A stretch of 64,000 bases of DNA, from contig NZ_PZZL01000005.1 in assembly GCF_003046185.1 (NCBI RefSeq), positions 248,001 to 312,000 of the forward strand. Reading direction: 5' to 3'. The first letter of the stretch is position 1. The number at the start of each line of letters is the position of its first letter. Under the pieces are notes generated by a model, which had not been told where the DNA came from, ran no database searches, and saw only the letters and a list, made by a program, of their open reading frames with translations. Source of the DNA: Phreatobacter oligotrophus. Lineage in GTDB: Bacteria; Pseudomonadota; Alphaproteobacteria; Rhizobiales; Phreatobacteraceae. The position numbers and the translations under genes are program-made. Shown here one piece after another: positions 41,593 through 52,277 of this stretch.

Positions 41593-42512
41593 CGGGTGCT
41601 CACCAGGTTCACGAAGATCTCCTCGAGCGAACTCTGCTCGGTCTGCAGGTCCTTCAGCCGGAGGCCGGCGTCGGACAGCCCCTGGAGCAGCGCCGTGATG
41701 CCGGTGCGTTCGGCCTGCGAATCGTAGCTGTAGACGAGGGCATTGCCGCCATCGGCCAGCGCGAGGTCGAAGGCGGCGAGGGAGTCCGGGACCGCCGCGA
41801 CGGGGGCCTGCAACTCCACCGTCAGGCGCTTGCGGCCGAGCTTGCGCATGAGCTCCGCCTTGTCCTCCACGAGGATGATGCGCCCCTTGGAGATGACGCC
41901 GACCCGGTCGGCCATCTCCTCCGCCTCCTCGATGTAGTGGGTCGTCAGGATGATCGTCGCGCCATTGTCGCGCAGCCGCCGGACGAGGGCCCACATGTCG
42001 CGCCTCAGTTCCACGTCGACGCCGGCTGTCGGCTCGTCGAGGAAGAGGATGTCCGGCTCGTGGGAGAGCGCCTTGGCGATCATGACGCGCCGCTTCATGC
42101 CGCCCGACAGCGTCATGATCTTTGCGTCCTTCTTGTCCCACAGCGACAGGTCCTTGAGGATCTGCTCGATCAGGGCGGGGTTTGGCGCCTTGCCGAACAG
42201 GCCGCGCGAGAAGCTCACCGTCGCCCAGACCGACTCGAAGGAATCGGTCGTCAGCTCCTGCGGCACGAGGCCGATCATCGCCCGCGCGGCGCGATAGTCG
42301 CGGATGATGTCGTGTCCGCCGACGCTCACCGTCCCCCCGGTGGGCCGGACGATGCCGCAGATCGTCGAGATCAGCGTCGTCTTGCCAGCGCCGTTCGGCC
42401 CCAGCAGCGCGAAGATTTCGCCCTTGCCGATCGACAGGTCCACGTCATCAAGGGCCTGGAACCCGGATGCGTAGCGCTTTGAGAGTTTCTCAACCTTAAT
42501 GATGCTAGTCAT
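41589..42512 (-). CDS. ABC-2-type transporter ATP-binding protein
   Basis: The 307-residue ATPase has Walker [16 protein letters not shown], signature [15 protein letters not shown], Walker [14 protein letters not shown] and switch His in [14 protein letters not shown], followed by a ~80-residue C-terminal domain typical of YadG/CcmA-type exporters. ATG 42512 ([18 protein letters not shown]) is preferred over 42524. It is coupled to the permease. Export of a lipid, drug or polymer is possible. Confidence 0.92.
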   Translation of the reverse strand: MTSIIKVEKLSKRYASGFQALDDVDLSIGKGEIFALLGPNGAGKTTLISTICGIVRPTGGTVSVGGHDIIRDYRAARAMIGLVPQELTTDSFESVWATVSFSRGLFGKAPNPALIEQILKDLSLWDKKDAKIMTLSGGMKRRVMIAKALSHEPDILFLDEPTAGVDVELRRDMWALVRRLRDNGATIILTTHYIEEAEEMADRVGVISKGRIILVEDKAELMRKLGRKRLTVELQAPVAAVPDSLAAFDLALADGGNALVYSYDSQAERTGITALLQGLSDAGLRLKDLQTEQSSLEEIFVNLVSTR

Positions 42513-42698
42513 GGCGCGGAACATAGGCACTGGCTGCCGCCCACGGGAGGGGGTGTTTGGCAGCAGACGTGGCGGCAAGGGAGTGCGGTCGACGCGGTCC
42601 CCTCGTGCCGGTTAAGGTTACCCGGACGTCGTCCGGGAGAGCCCTCAGTGGTCCGGAATCCGGGATTTCGTCTTCGTATTGCGTCCGAAAGGTCTGGA

Positions 42699-44669
42699 AT
42701 GGTGGCTGACGGGACATTCAAATCCCGCCGATACGCCTGTGTTCTCGCCGGTGTGCTGAACGTCAGCACGCCGCAGACCTCCCATGCCTTCGATTTTTTT
42801 GGCCTCTTCGGCGAGCGCCCGCCGACCGTCTCGGCCCAGGCCGTGGCCTATCAGCTCGACATCCAGGGGCTCGGCTCCGACGCGACAGCACTGACCGCGG
42901 TGCGCGACGTCTCCATCCTCCATCGCCTGCGCGCCGAGGCGCCGGAGAACGGCGACGAGCTCGTCCGCCGCGCCGAGGCGGACCTCCCGCGCATCGTCGA
43001 TGCCCTCTGGGGCTCGGGCTACTACGCCGCGAAGGTGTCCATCGTCGTCGGCGGCCAGGCCATCACCCTCGACCGTCCCGCTGGCGCTGGCGCCCGCGCC
43101 ACCATCGACAGCTTTCGCGGCCGCGCCCTCGTCCCCGTGGCGGTGATCGTCGAGACCGGGCCGCTCTATCGCTTCGGCCGCGTCCAGGTGCTCGACCAGC
43201 GCAGCGAACTGCCCTTCGACCCTGCCGTGCTGCCGCCGCGGCTGGTGACCATCAAGCCGGGCGATCCCGCCCGCACCGAGGAGGTTCTGGGCGCCGCCGC
43301 CATCCTCGCCGACCATTTCCGCGATCGCAGCCACCCCTTCGTCAAGGTCGGCCGCCGCCAACCGGTCATCGACCACCCCTCCCGCACCGTCGACCTGACG
43401 CTGATGGTCGATCCCGGCGCAAGGGCCGGCATCGGCGGCATCGGCGTCTCCGGTACGCAGCAGGTCGACCCCGCCGTCGTCCGCTCCTTCATCTATGCCG
43501 AGCGCGGCGATCCCTATTCGCGCAAGGCCATGGCCGATATCCGCCGGTCGGTGGCGCGGATCGAGGCCATCGGGGGCGTGCGCGTGCGCGAGGGCACCGC
43601 CCTCGACGCCAATGGCCAGTTACCCATCGATGTCGAGGTGACCGAGCGGCCCCTGCGCGTGCTCGGCGGCTCGCTGCGCTACTCGACCATCGACGGCCCG
43701 GCGCTCAAGGCCTACTGGGCCCACCGCAACCTGTTCGGCGGGGCGGAGCGCCTGCGTCTTGACGCCGACCTGTTCTATTTTACCGGCAACCAGAACTGGC
43801 CGGGTGGCTCCACCCGGCGCGGCTTCAACACCGACGACATCGGCGGCCGCCTCTCCGCCTCGTTCCTGAAGCCGGCGCTCTGGGGAACGCGCAACGACCT
43901 CCTGGTCGACGCCTTCGTGCAGCGGGAGATCACCGACCTCTATACCAGCAACCTCGCCAATGCGACGGTCGCCATCCGCCACCGCTTCACCGACACGTTC
44001 AACGTCCGGGCTGGCGTCGAAGGCGAGGTCGGCCGCTCCATCGACGTGCTCGGCCGCTACGATTACGGCCTCGTGGGCCTGCCGGTCGCGGCCTCCTACG
44101 ACACCACCGACCGGCCGCTGGACCCGAGCCGCGGCGTCCGCGTCACCGCCACGGTGACGCCCTATCTCGGCTTCGGCGCGGCGCCGGACACGTTCCTCAT
44201 CAGCCGCATCCAAGCCTCGGCCTACTATGCCATCGACGAGCAGGCCCGCACCATCCTCGCCGGCCGCGTCGCCTTCGGCTCGATCCTCGGCGGCACGCTG
44301 GCCGACATCCCGGCCTCCCGCCGCTTCTATGCGGGCGGCGGCGGCTCGGTGCGCGGCTACGAGTTCAAGAGCCTCGGCCCCCGCGACGCCTTCGGCAATG
44401 TCACCGGCGGCAAGAGCCTGTTCGAGGCCTCCCTCGAGGCGCGGATCAGGATCACCGAGACGCTGGGCGTCGTGCCCTTCTTCGACATGGGCCAGGCCTA
44501 TTCGGGTTCGCTGCCCGACGGCTCGGCGCCGCTGCGCTACGCCGCCGGCCTCGGCCTGCGCTATTACACCGCCGTCGGCCCCATCCGCTTCGACGTCGCC
44601 GTGCCCCTGCAGCGCCGCACCGGCGAGCGGCCCTATGCCTTCTACGTCAGCATCGGACAGGCCTTCTGA
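42699..44669 (+). CDS. tamA: Outer-membrane assembly translocase TamA (Omp85 family)
   Basis: The ~656-residue protein has a signal sequence (RRYACVLAGVLNVS...SHAFD), POTRA domains from about residue 70 to 290, and a 16-strand Omp85 barrel ending in YAFYVSIGQAF with a C-terminal Phe. The barrel signature GGGGSVRGYEFKSLGPRD contains the VRGY motif of lid loop L6. It works with TamB in insertion of outer-membrane proteins or lipid transport. A GTG at 42648 with a better ribosome site (GGGAGA) is an alternative start. The stop overlaps the tamB ATG. Confidence 0.93.
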   Translation: MVADGTFKSRRYACVLAGVLNVSTPQTSHAFDFFGLFGERPPTVSAQAVAYQLDIQGLGSDATALTAVRDVSILHRLRAEAPENGDELVRRAEADLPRIVDALWGSGYYAAKVSIVVGGQAITLDRPAGAGARATIDSFRGRALVPVAVIVETGPLYRFGRVQVLDQRSELPFDPAVLPPRLVTIKPGDPARTEEVLGAAAILADHFRDRSHPFVKVGRRQPVIDHPSRTVDLTLMVDPGARAGIGGIGVSGTQQVDPAVVRSFIYAERGDPYSRKAMADIRRSVARIEAIGGVRVREGTALDANGQLPIDVEVTERPLRVLGGSLRYSTIDGPALKAYWAHRNLFGGAERLRLDADLFYFTGNQNWPGGSTRRGFNTDDIGGRLSASFLKPALWGTRNDLLVDAFVQREITDLYTSNLANATVAIRHRFTDTFNVRAGVEGEVGRSIDVLGRYDYGLVGLPVAASYDTTDRPLDPSRGVRVTATVTPYLGFGAAPDTFLISRIQASAYYAIDEQARTILAGRVAFGSILGGTLADIPASRRFYAGGGGSVRGYEFKSLGPRDAFGNVTGGKSLFEASLEARIRITETLGVVPFFDMGQAYSGSLPDGSAPLRYAAGLGLRYYTAVGPIRFDVAVPLQRRTGERPYAFYVSIGQAF

Positions 44670-47600
44670 TGACGACCCGGACCCGCACCCTCTTCGCCCT
44701 TCTGCTCCTCGCCGTGCTGGTGACAGGCGCCGCGCTGCTGCTGGGGCCGACCCGCCCGCAGGCGCAGGAAGACCAGGGCGTCCTTGCCGGCTTCATCTCG
44801 CGCACCCTGTCCTCGCCGGGATCGACAGTCGCCATCGGCGCGGTGGAGGGACCGCTCTCCTCCGACGCGATGATCCGCAACGTCACGATTGCTGATCGCG
44901 ATGGCGTCTACCTGCGCATCGACACGATCCGCCTCGTCTGGCGGCGGGTGGCGCTGCTGTCGCGACGGCTGGAGATCCAGAACCTCGAGATCGGCCGTGT
45001 CGAGCTCCTGCGCCGGCCGGTGGCCGATCCCTCGGCCGCCCCGCCGCCGAGCGATGGACCGCTGCTGCCCGAGCTGCCGGTGAAGGTGGAGATCGGCAAA
45101 TTCGCCATCGGCGAGTTCATCCTGGGCGAGCCCGTCCTCGGCGTCGCCGCCCGCTTCACCGCCGCAGGCACGGCCTCCCTCGGACGCGCGGCCGAGGGCC
45201 TCAATGCCGATGTCCAGGTCCGCCGCACCGATGCGCCCGGCCTCTCCGCCATCAAGCTCGGCTTCGTGCCGTCGAGCCAGCAGCTCGACCTCTCGGTGCA
45301 GCATGACGAGCCGGCCGGCGGCATCCTCGCCCGCCTCGCCAATCTGCCCGGCCTGCCACCGGTCAAGCTCGACCTTGCCGGCACCGGCCGCCTCGACGAC
45401 TGGCGCGGGCGCATCGCCTTCGATGCCGGTCCCGACATCAACGCCCGTGGCGACGCCATCCTGTCGCGCGATGCCCAGATCCGCCGCCTCGGCCTCAGGC
45501 TCGATGCCCGCATCGAGAACCTGTTGCCGCCCGGCGTCTCGACCGTCTTCGCCGGCGCGACGAAGCTCGAGGGCCGCATCGTCTTCGGCGATGATGGCGG
45601 CTATGCCATCGAGGCCTTCCGCCTCGCCTCCGACATCGCCGAACTGACGGCGGCCGGCTATCTCACCGCCCGCAACGAGCTGAACGTCACCGCCCGCGGC
45701 CGCGCCCTGCCCAATGCCGGCGGCGCCACCGCCCGCGGCTCTGCCCGCATCGAGCGCCTGATCTTCGACATGAGCGCCATGGGCGCCCTCGACGCCCCGC
45801 GGGTGGAGGGCAAGCTCAACCTCGCTGGCCTGGACGGGCCCGGCGCGAAGATCGGCAGCATGAGCGCCCTGATCGCCGCCGAGCCAGAGGCGGCAGGCTC
45901 CAAGCGCTATCGCGTCGATGCCGACGGGGCGGTCGAGGGTCTCGTCCTTGCCGATGCCGGCGTCTCCGAGGCCATCGGCCCGCGTGCCTCGGTGAAGCTG
46001 CGGGCGGTGGTCACCGAGGAGGCGATCACCGACGTCTCGGAGTTCACGCTCGCCTCGCCGAACCTGCGCCTCGCCTTCACCGGCCGCAGCGGCGCCAAGC
46101 TGCTGGAAGGCCAGGTCCAGGCCGACATCCTCCGCCTCTCGGCCCTGTCGCGGCTCGCCGGCCGGCCGCTCTCCGGCCAGGGCTATGTGGCGGCGACGCT
46201 GTCCGGCGACCCGTCGCAGGGCCTCACCCGCGCCGTGCTCAACGGCCGCGCCACCGAACTCGCCCTCGGCCACCCGGTCGCCGACCGCGTCATCGGGCGG
46301 CAGGCGAGCCTTGCCGGCACCATCATCCGCCGCCGCGCCGTCATGACGTTCGAAGGCGTGACGCTGAGCGGCCGCCATGTCACCGCCGGCCTCGACGGCA
46401 CGATGGGCGATGGCCGCATCGCCATGCGCGCGGCTTTGGCCCTGCCCGATCTCTCGCAGGTGGACGGCCAGCTGGCCGGGGCCGGCCGCGCCGATGCCAC
46501 GCTCAGCGGCGACCTCATCGACCCCGACATGGTCCTGCGCCTTGCCGCCCCCAATGCCCGCGCGCTCAACCGCCCGATCCGCGACCTCGCCCTCAGCATC
46601 GACGCCAAGACCATCGCGTCCCGCCCGGCCCTCACCCTGACCGGCCGCGGCGACATCGATGGCAAGCCCCTGACGGCGGATGCGGTCGCCCGCAGCGAGG
46701 GCGCTGGCTGGGTCCTCGACCGGCTGGCACTGCGCCTTGGCTCGGTGACGGCGGAGGGCCAGGGCCGAACCGGTCCCGGCAAGCTCGCCAGAGGCCGCAT
46801 GACCATCGCCGCCGGCGACCTCGACGACCTGTCTCCCCTCGTCCTCACCCGCCTCTCGGGAAGCCTGCGCGCCACCCTCGTCGCCGATGCCACCGGCGGC
46901 CGCCAGTCCATCGCGGTGCAGGGCGACGGCCAGCGCCTGGTTTTCGGAGCCGCCAGCCTCAACATCCTGCGCGCCGACCTCCGCGGCGATGACCTCTATG
47001 GCCGCCCGCGCCTCCAGGGCGAGGCGACCGTCGACCGCCTGGTCGCCGGCGGCGAGACCGTCGAGCGCATCGAGCTGAAAGCCACCGGCAGCGGCGAGGC
47101 GACCGACCTGACGCTCGCCGCCCGCGCCCGCGGTTTCCTGCTGGCGAGCAATGGCCGCCTCATCCCCGGATCGCCGAACCGCCTCGACCTCGCAAGCTTC
47201 ACCGCCACCCGGCAGGGCGCCCGCATCGCCCTCGCCCGTCCGGCGACCCTCACCTTCGAGGGCGCCGAGATCCGCACGGAGCGGCTGACGCTCGCCCTGC
47301 AGGGCGGCGAGGTGGAGGTCACCGGCACGCTGGGCGCCCAGCTCGACGCCACCGTCCAGGCCCGCCGCGTGCCGCTTGCCGCCATCGACATCCTCGCGCC
47401 CGGCACCGGCCTTGCCGGCACCCTCGATGCCCGCGCCACGCTGCGGGGACCGGCTGCAGCGCCCCGCGGGCCCTTCAAGGCGACGGTGCGTGGCTTTGCG
47501 GCGCCCGCCACCCGCAATGCCGGCGTGCCCGCCCTCGACATCACCGCCCGCGGCGAGGCGCGGGGCGAGCGCGCCAGCCTCGACGCGACCATCAATGGCG

Positions 47601-48967
47601 GGCGGACCATCGCGCTCACCGTTGCCGGTTCGGTGCCCATGACCGCCACAGGCGCCCTCGATCTTGCCGTCCGGGGCACACTCGACGCGGCCCTCGCCAA
47701 TGCCCAGCTCGCCGGCTCCGGCCAGCGCGTCACCGGCCGCCTCGCCGTCGACGGCGCGCTGCGCGGCACCGCCACCCGTCCGGACATCCAGGGCGCCGCG
47801 ACGCTCTCCGGCGGCTCGTTCAGCGATCCCCTTAACGGCATCGCCTTCACCGCCATCGAGGGCCGCGTCACCGGCCGCGGCACCGACATCGTCGTCGAAC
47901 GCCTCACCGCACGGGCGAAGAACGGCGGCACGGTGGCGCTCACCGGCCGCGTCAGCGCCGATCCGCTGCGCAACTTCCCCGCCGACCTCAAGGTCACCGC
48001 CCGCAATGCCGAGCTGGTGTCGAGCGACGTGATGCAGATGACCGCGAGCCTCGACCTCGCGGTGACCGGACCGCTGGCGACCACGCCGCGCCTCTCGGGG
48101 CGGATCGATGTCGCGACCATCGAGGTGCGCGTGCCGGACCGGCTGCCCTCCAATGCCGAGCCGTTGCGTGATGCCCGCCATGTCGGCGCCCCGGCGCAGA
48201 CCCGCGCCCGCCTCGCCCAGCTGGCCCGCCAGCGCGCCGCGGCCGCGACGCGTGGCCGGGCGCCGTTCAACGCGACGCTCGATGTGGTGCTCGACGCGCC
48301 GGGCCGGGTCTTCGTGCGCGGCCGTGGCATCGACGCCGAGCTCGGCGGCGAGCTGCGCCTCGCCGGCACCACCCGCGACATGCGCGCCAATGGCGCCTTC
48401 GAGATGCGCCGCGGCCGCCTCTCGCTCCTCACCCAGCGGCTCGACTTCACCCGCGGCCGCGTCACGTTCGGCGGCGGCGACCTGGTCCCCGACCTCGATT
48501 TCGTCGCGGAGACGCGGGCAACCGACATCACCGCCAGCATCGGCATCACCGGCCGGGCCACGCAGCCCGAGTTCACGCTCACCTCGACGCCCACCCTGCC
48601 CCAGGACGAGGTGCTCTCGCGCCTGCTGTTCCAGCGCGCCGCCGCGGGCCTCTCGCCCTTCCAGGCCGTGCAGCTTGCCCAGGCCGTGGCGATCCTCTCG
48701 GGTAGCGGCGGGGCCGATGCCTTCGAGGCGACGCGCCGGGCGCTCGGCGTCGACAATCTCGACGTCACCACCGGCGCTTCGGGCCCGACCGTCGGTGTCT
48801 CGCGTGCCATCAACGAGCGCGTGCGGGTCGGCGTACGCACCGGCGCCAAGCCTGAGAACAGCGCCATCGGCGTCGACATCGACCTCACCCGCCGCATCCG
48901 CATCCAGACGGAGATCGGCGCGGACGGGCGCGCCGCCGCCGGCATCGGCGCCGAGGTGGAGTGGTGA
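44669..48967 (+). CDS. tamB: Translocation/assembly module protein TamB
   Basis: TamB is a very long periplasm-spanning AsmA-like protein that pairs with TamA and is thought to carry phospholipids to the outer membrane. The 1432-residue protein has an N-terminal TM anchor (TLFALLLLAVLVTGAALLLG), a long run of beta-rich repeats (ITARGEARG, LTGRGDIDGKPL and the like), and the conserved DUF490 C-terminus (GGDLVPDLDFVAETRATDI, LPQDEVLSRLLFQRAAAGLS, VDIDLTRRIRIQTEIG). The ATG overlaps the tamA stop (TGATG). Confidence 0.95.
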   Translation: MTTRTRTLFALLLLAVLVTGAALLLGPTRPQAQEDQGVLAGFISRTLSSPGSTVAIGAVEGPLSSDAMIRNVTIADRDGVYLRIDTIRLVWRRVALLSRRLEIQNLEIGRVELLRRPVADPSAAPPPSDGPLLPELPVKVEIGKFAIGEFILGEPVLGVAARFTAAGTASLGRAAEGLNADVQVRRTDAPGLSAIKLGFVPSSQQLDLSVQHDEPAGGILARLANLPGLPPVKLDLAGTGRLDDWRGRIAFDAGPDINARGDAILSRDAQIRRLGLRLDARIENLLPPGVSTVFAGATKLEGRIVFGDDGGYAIEAFRLASDIAELTAAGYLTARNELNVTARGRALPNAGGATARGSARIERLIFDMSAMGALDAPRVEGKLNLAGLDGPGAKIGSMSALIAAEPEAAGSKRYRVDADGAVEGLVLADAGVSEAIGPRASVKLRAVVTEEAITDVSEFTLASPNLRLAFTGRSGAKLLEGQVQADILRLSALSRLAGRPLSGQGYVAATLSGDPSQGLTRAVLNGRATELALGHPVADRVIGRQASLAGTIIRRRAVMTFEGVTLSGRHVTAGLDGTMGDGRIAMRAALALPDLSQVDGQLAGAGRADATLSGDLIDPDMVLRLAAPNARALNRPIRDLALSIDAKTIASRPALTLTGRGDIDGKPLTADAVARSEGAGWVLDRLALRLGSVTAEGQGRTGPGKLARGRMTIAAGDLDDLSPLVLTRLSGSLRATLVADATGGRQSIAVQGDGQRLVFGAASLNILRADLRGDDLYGRPRLQGEATVDRLVAGGETVERIELKATGSGEATDLTLAARARGFLLASNGRLIPGSPNRLDLASFTATRQGARIALARPATLTFEGAEIRTERLTLALQGGEVEVTGTLGAQLDATVQARRVPLAAIDILAPGTGLAGTLDARATLRGPAAAPRGPFKATVRGFAAPATRNAGVPALDITARGEARGERASLDATINGGRTIALTVAGSVPMTATGALDLAVRGTLDAALANAQLAGSGQRVTGRLAVDGALRGTATRPDIQGAATLSGGSFSDPLNGIAFTAIEGRVTGRGTDIVVERLTARAKNGGTVALTGRVSADPLRNFPADLKVTARNAELVSSDVMQMTASLDLAVTGPLATTPRLSGRIDVATIEVRVPDRLPSNAEPLRDARHVGAPAQTRARLAQLARQRAAAATRGRAPFNATLDVVLDAPGRVFVRGRGIDAELGGELRLAGTTRDMRANGAFEMRRGRLSLLTQRLDFTRGRVTFGGGDLVPDLDFVAETRATDITASIGITGRATQPEFTLTSTPTLPQDEVLSRLLFQRAAAGLSPFQAVQLAQAVAILSGSGGADAFEATRRALGVDNLDVTTGASGPTVGVSRAINERVRVGVRTGAKPENSAIGVDIDLTRRIRIQTEIGADGRAAAGIGAEVEW

Positions 48968-48983
48968 AGGACGCCGCCGCAGC

Positions 48984-49619
48984 CTAGTCGCGCCGCGCGA
49001 CGAGGAAGATGCGCGGATCGGTTCGTCCCGACCCGTGGCGGCCCCGCTCGATGATGGTGAAGCCGGCGGCGGCCACCGCGGCTTCGAGCTCGGCGGCCCC
49101 GAAAACATCGACCGGCGGCGCCTTGCCGATCAGCTGCATGACCGGGATGGCGAGGCGAATGAGCGGGTTCATCTCCTTGAGGCACGGCGTCTTGGAGATG
49201 AACAGCCTGCCGGGCTTGAGGAGCCGATGGGCCTCGGCGAGCACGGCGGCGCGATCGGCGACCAGATGCAGGAGATTGAAGGCCAGGACCGCGTCGTGAA
49301 GCCCCGCCGGGCCACCCGGCTCCTCGGCGGCACGCGCCTCGAAGGTGACGTTGGCGCAGCCCTGGGCCTCGGCCTTCTTCCGGGCGATGGCGATCATCGC
49401 CGGGGAGACATCGCTGGCGATGATCCGCGAGACGGAGGGCGCCAGCCTGAGCGCGGTGGTGCCCGTACCGCAGCCGATCTCGACGACGCTGTCGCTTGGC
49501 TTGAGCAGGGCCGCCGTCCGCTCCAGCGTGCGCTCATAGCCCGCCATATCCTTTATCGGATCGGCGGCATAGCGTTCGGCGATGCGGTCCCAGAAGCGCG
49601 TGGCGGCGGCAATGGTCAT
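48984..49619 (-). CDS. Class I SAM-dependent methyltransferase
   Basis: The 211-residue protein has SAM motif I VVEIGCGTGTTALRLA, acidic strand 2 IIASDVSPAMI, and AVLAFNLLHLVADRAAVLAEAHRLLKPG (shown in two families of ubiquinone/menaquinone-type methyltransferases). The substrate is unknown. GGAGGG lies 7 bases before ATG 49619. It is convergent with tamB with a 16-bp gap. Confidence 0.88.
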   Translation of the reverse strand: MTIAAATRFWDRIAERYAADPIKDMAGYERTLERTAALLKPSDSVVEIGCGTGTTALRLAPSVSRIIASDVSPAMIAIARKKAEAQGCANVTFEARAAEEPGGPAGLHDAVLAFNLLHLVADRAAVLAEAHRLLKPGRLFISKTPCLKEMNPLIRLAIPVMQLIGKAPPVDVFGAAELEAAVAAAGFTIIERGRHGSGRTDPRIFLVARRD

Positions 49620-49694
49620 CAGGCCCTCCTGCCCCAGCGCTAGCACGGCCAGCGCGGATTCGGATCGCCTGCGACATCGTGGCGGCAAACGAAA

Positions 49695-49720
49695 GGGCGG
49701 GCCGGTGACCCGGCCCGCCC
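49695..49720 (-). terminator. Terminator after groESL
   Basis: GGGCGGGCCGG and CCGGCCCGCCC form an 11-bp stem with a 4-base loop. Read on the minus strand it is followed by TTTCGTTT. It starts 26 bases after the groEL stop. Confidence 0.85.
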
Positions 49721-49745
49721 CATGGTGGTGAGCGATGTGGCTGGC

Positions 49746-51380
<1,635 letters not shown>

Positions 51381-51422
51381 TCACTCCATTGATCAGACTT
51401 GAGGGATAGGATCAGGCCCCGC

Positions 51423-51737
51423 TCAGGCGGCCTTCTTCAGGCTCGCCGAGCTCTCGACGATGCCCATGATGTCGCTCTCCTTCATGATCAGGTAGTCGAC
51501 ACCGTCGATCTTGACCTCGGTGCCGGACCACTTGCCGAAGAGCACGATGTCACCCGCCTTGACGTCGAGGGCGACGAGTTCGCCGCGCTCGTTGCGCCCG
51601 CCGGGGCCGACGGCGATCACCTCGCCCTCCTGCGGCTTCTCCTTGGCGGTGTCGGGGATGATGATGCCGCCGCGGGTCTTCTCCTCGGCGTCGATGCGCT
51701 TGACGACGACACGGTCATGCAGTGGCCGAAACTTCAT
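51423..51737 (-). CDS. groES: Co-chaperonin GroES (10 kDa)
   Basis: The 104-residue GroES has the start [20 protein letters not shown], the mobile loop [18 protein letters not shown], and the [18 protein letters not shown] strand region. It caps the GroEL ring. It is the first gene of groESL; CIRCE and an RpoH-like promoter lie upstream. Confidence 0.98.
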   Translation of the reverse strand: MKFRPLHDRVVVKRIDAEEKTRGGIIIPDTAKEKPQEGEVIAVGPGGRNERGELVALDVKAGDIVLFGKWSGTEVKIDGVDYLIMKESDIMGIVESSASLKKAA

Positions 51738-51843
51738 GAGTTCCTCCGGATGTGGATCATCGCTTCTGTCAGTGGCCGGGACCCGTCGCGAGGAGTGAGC
51801 GAGCGCATCGCCCGATGCCCTCCGGCATCCCGTCCGGGCGATG

Positions 51844-51872
51844 AGTTAGGAAGCCGGATTTTGCCCTTCAAG
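51844..51872 (-). promoter_or_regulatory. RpoH (sigma-32)-like promoter of groESL
   Basis: On the minus strand CTTGAA (51867-51872) is followed after 16 bp by CCTAACT (51844-51850), close to the alphaproteobacterial RpoH consensus CTTGAA-N16-CYTATNT. It lies between CIRCE and groES, 107 bp before the groES start. Confidence 0.5.
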
Positions 51873-51879
51873 ACCCCTG

Positions 51880-51906
51880 TCAGCACTTTTTTCAAACGAG
51901 TGCTAA
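51880..51906. promoter_or_regulatory. CIRCE element (HrcA operator) of groESL
   Basis: Half-sites TCAGCACTT and GAGTGCTAA are separated by 9 bp, as in the consensus TTAGCACTC-N9-GAGTGCTAA, with two mismatches in the left half. HrcA represses groESL through this site in many bacteria. The hrcA gene is not in the window. Confidence 0.88.
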
Positions 51907-52002
51907 CAGACTGATTTCGATGACGAAAATGAATTTTCTTGTTGCCTGGCGCTTGATGTTGCGCTGCACTCGGATTCGTCATCCGGCAAAGGAGGTTCGT
52001 GC

Positions 52003-52272
52003 ATGGCATCGGCAGATTTCGCCCGCCAGATCGAGGGCTACGGGCTGACCACGGCAGGCATTCTCTACCGCCTGCCCGACCATCCCTCCATCCTCCAGGA
52101 ATATGTCTGGCAGGCCTATGACCTCGCCCCGCGCTTTCCCGAGCTGAACCGCTTCCTGGCCTTCTGGCAGGCGAGCCTGGAGGGCAAGCTCTACCGCGTC
52201 ACCGTCGCCCACAAGGACCTGATCGGCCCGGCCGAGCTGGCCATGGTCGCCGGCGAGTTCCGGGTGCATTGA
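52003..52272 (+). CDS. usg: Usg-family protein
   Basis: The 89-residue protein MASADFARQIEGYGLTTAGI... with LYRLPDHPSILQEYVWQAYD and KDLIGPAELAMVAGEF matches the Usg family, small cytosolic proteins restricted largely to alphaproteobacteria and named for a gene near trp genes. The biochemical function is unknown. AAAGGAGG lies 8 bases before the ATG. It is divergent from groESL. Confidence 0.88.
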   Translation: MASADFARQIEGYGLTTAGILYRLPDHPSILQEYVWQAYDLAPRFPELNRFLAFWQASLEGKLYRVTVAHKDLIGPAELAMVAGEFRVH

Positions 52273-52277
52273 GGCGG

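Noticed and set aside
44642-49108. A 1488-codon open frame on the minus strand opposite tamB
   Set aside because: It mirrors tamB codon bias, which removes stops from the antisense frame in GC-rich DNA. The product is low complexity with no domain, while tamB is clearly real.
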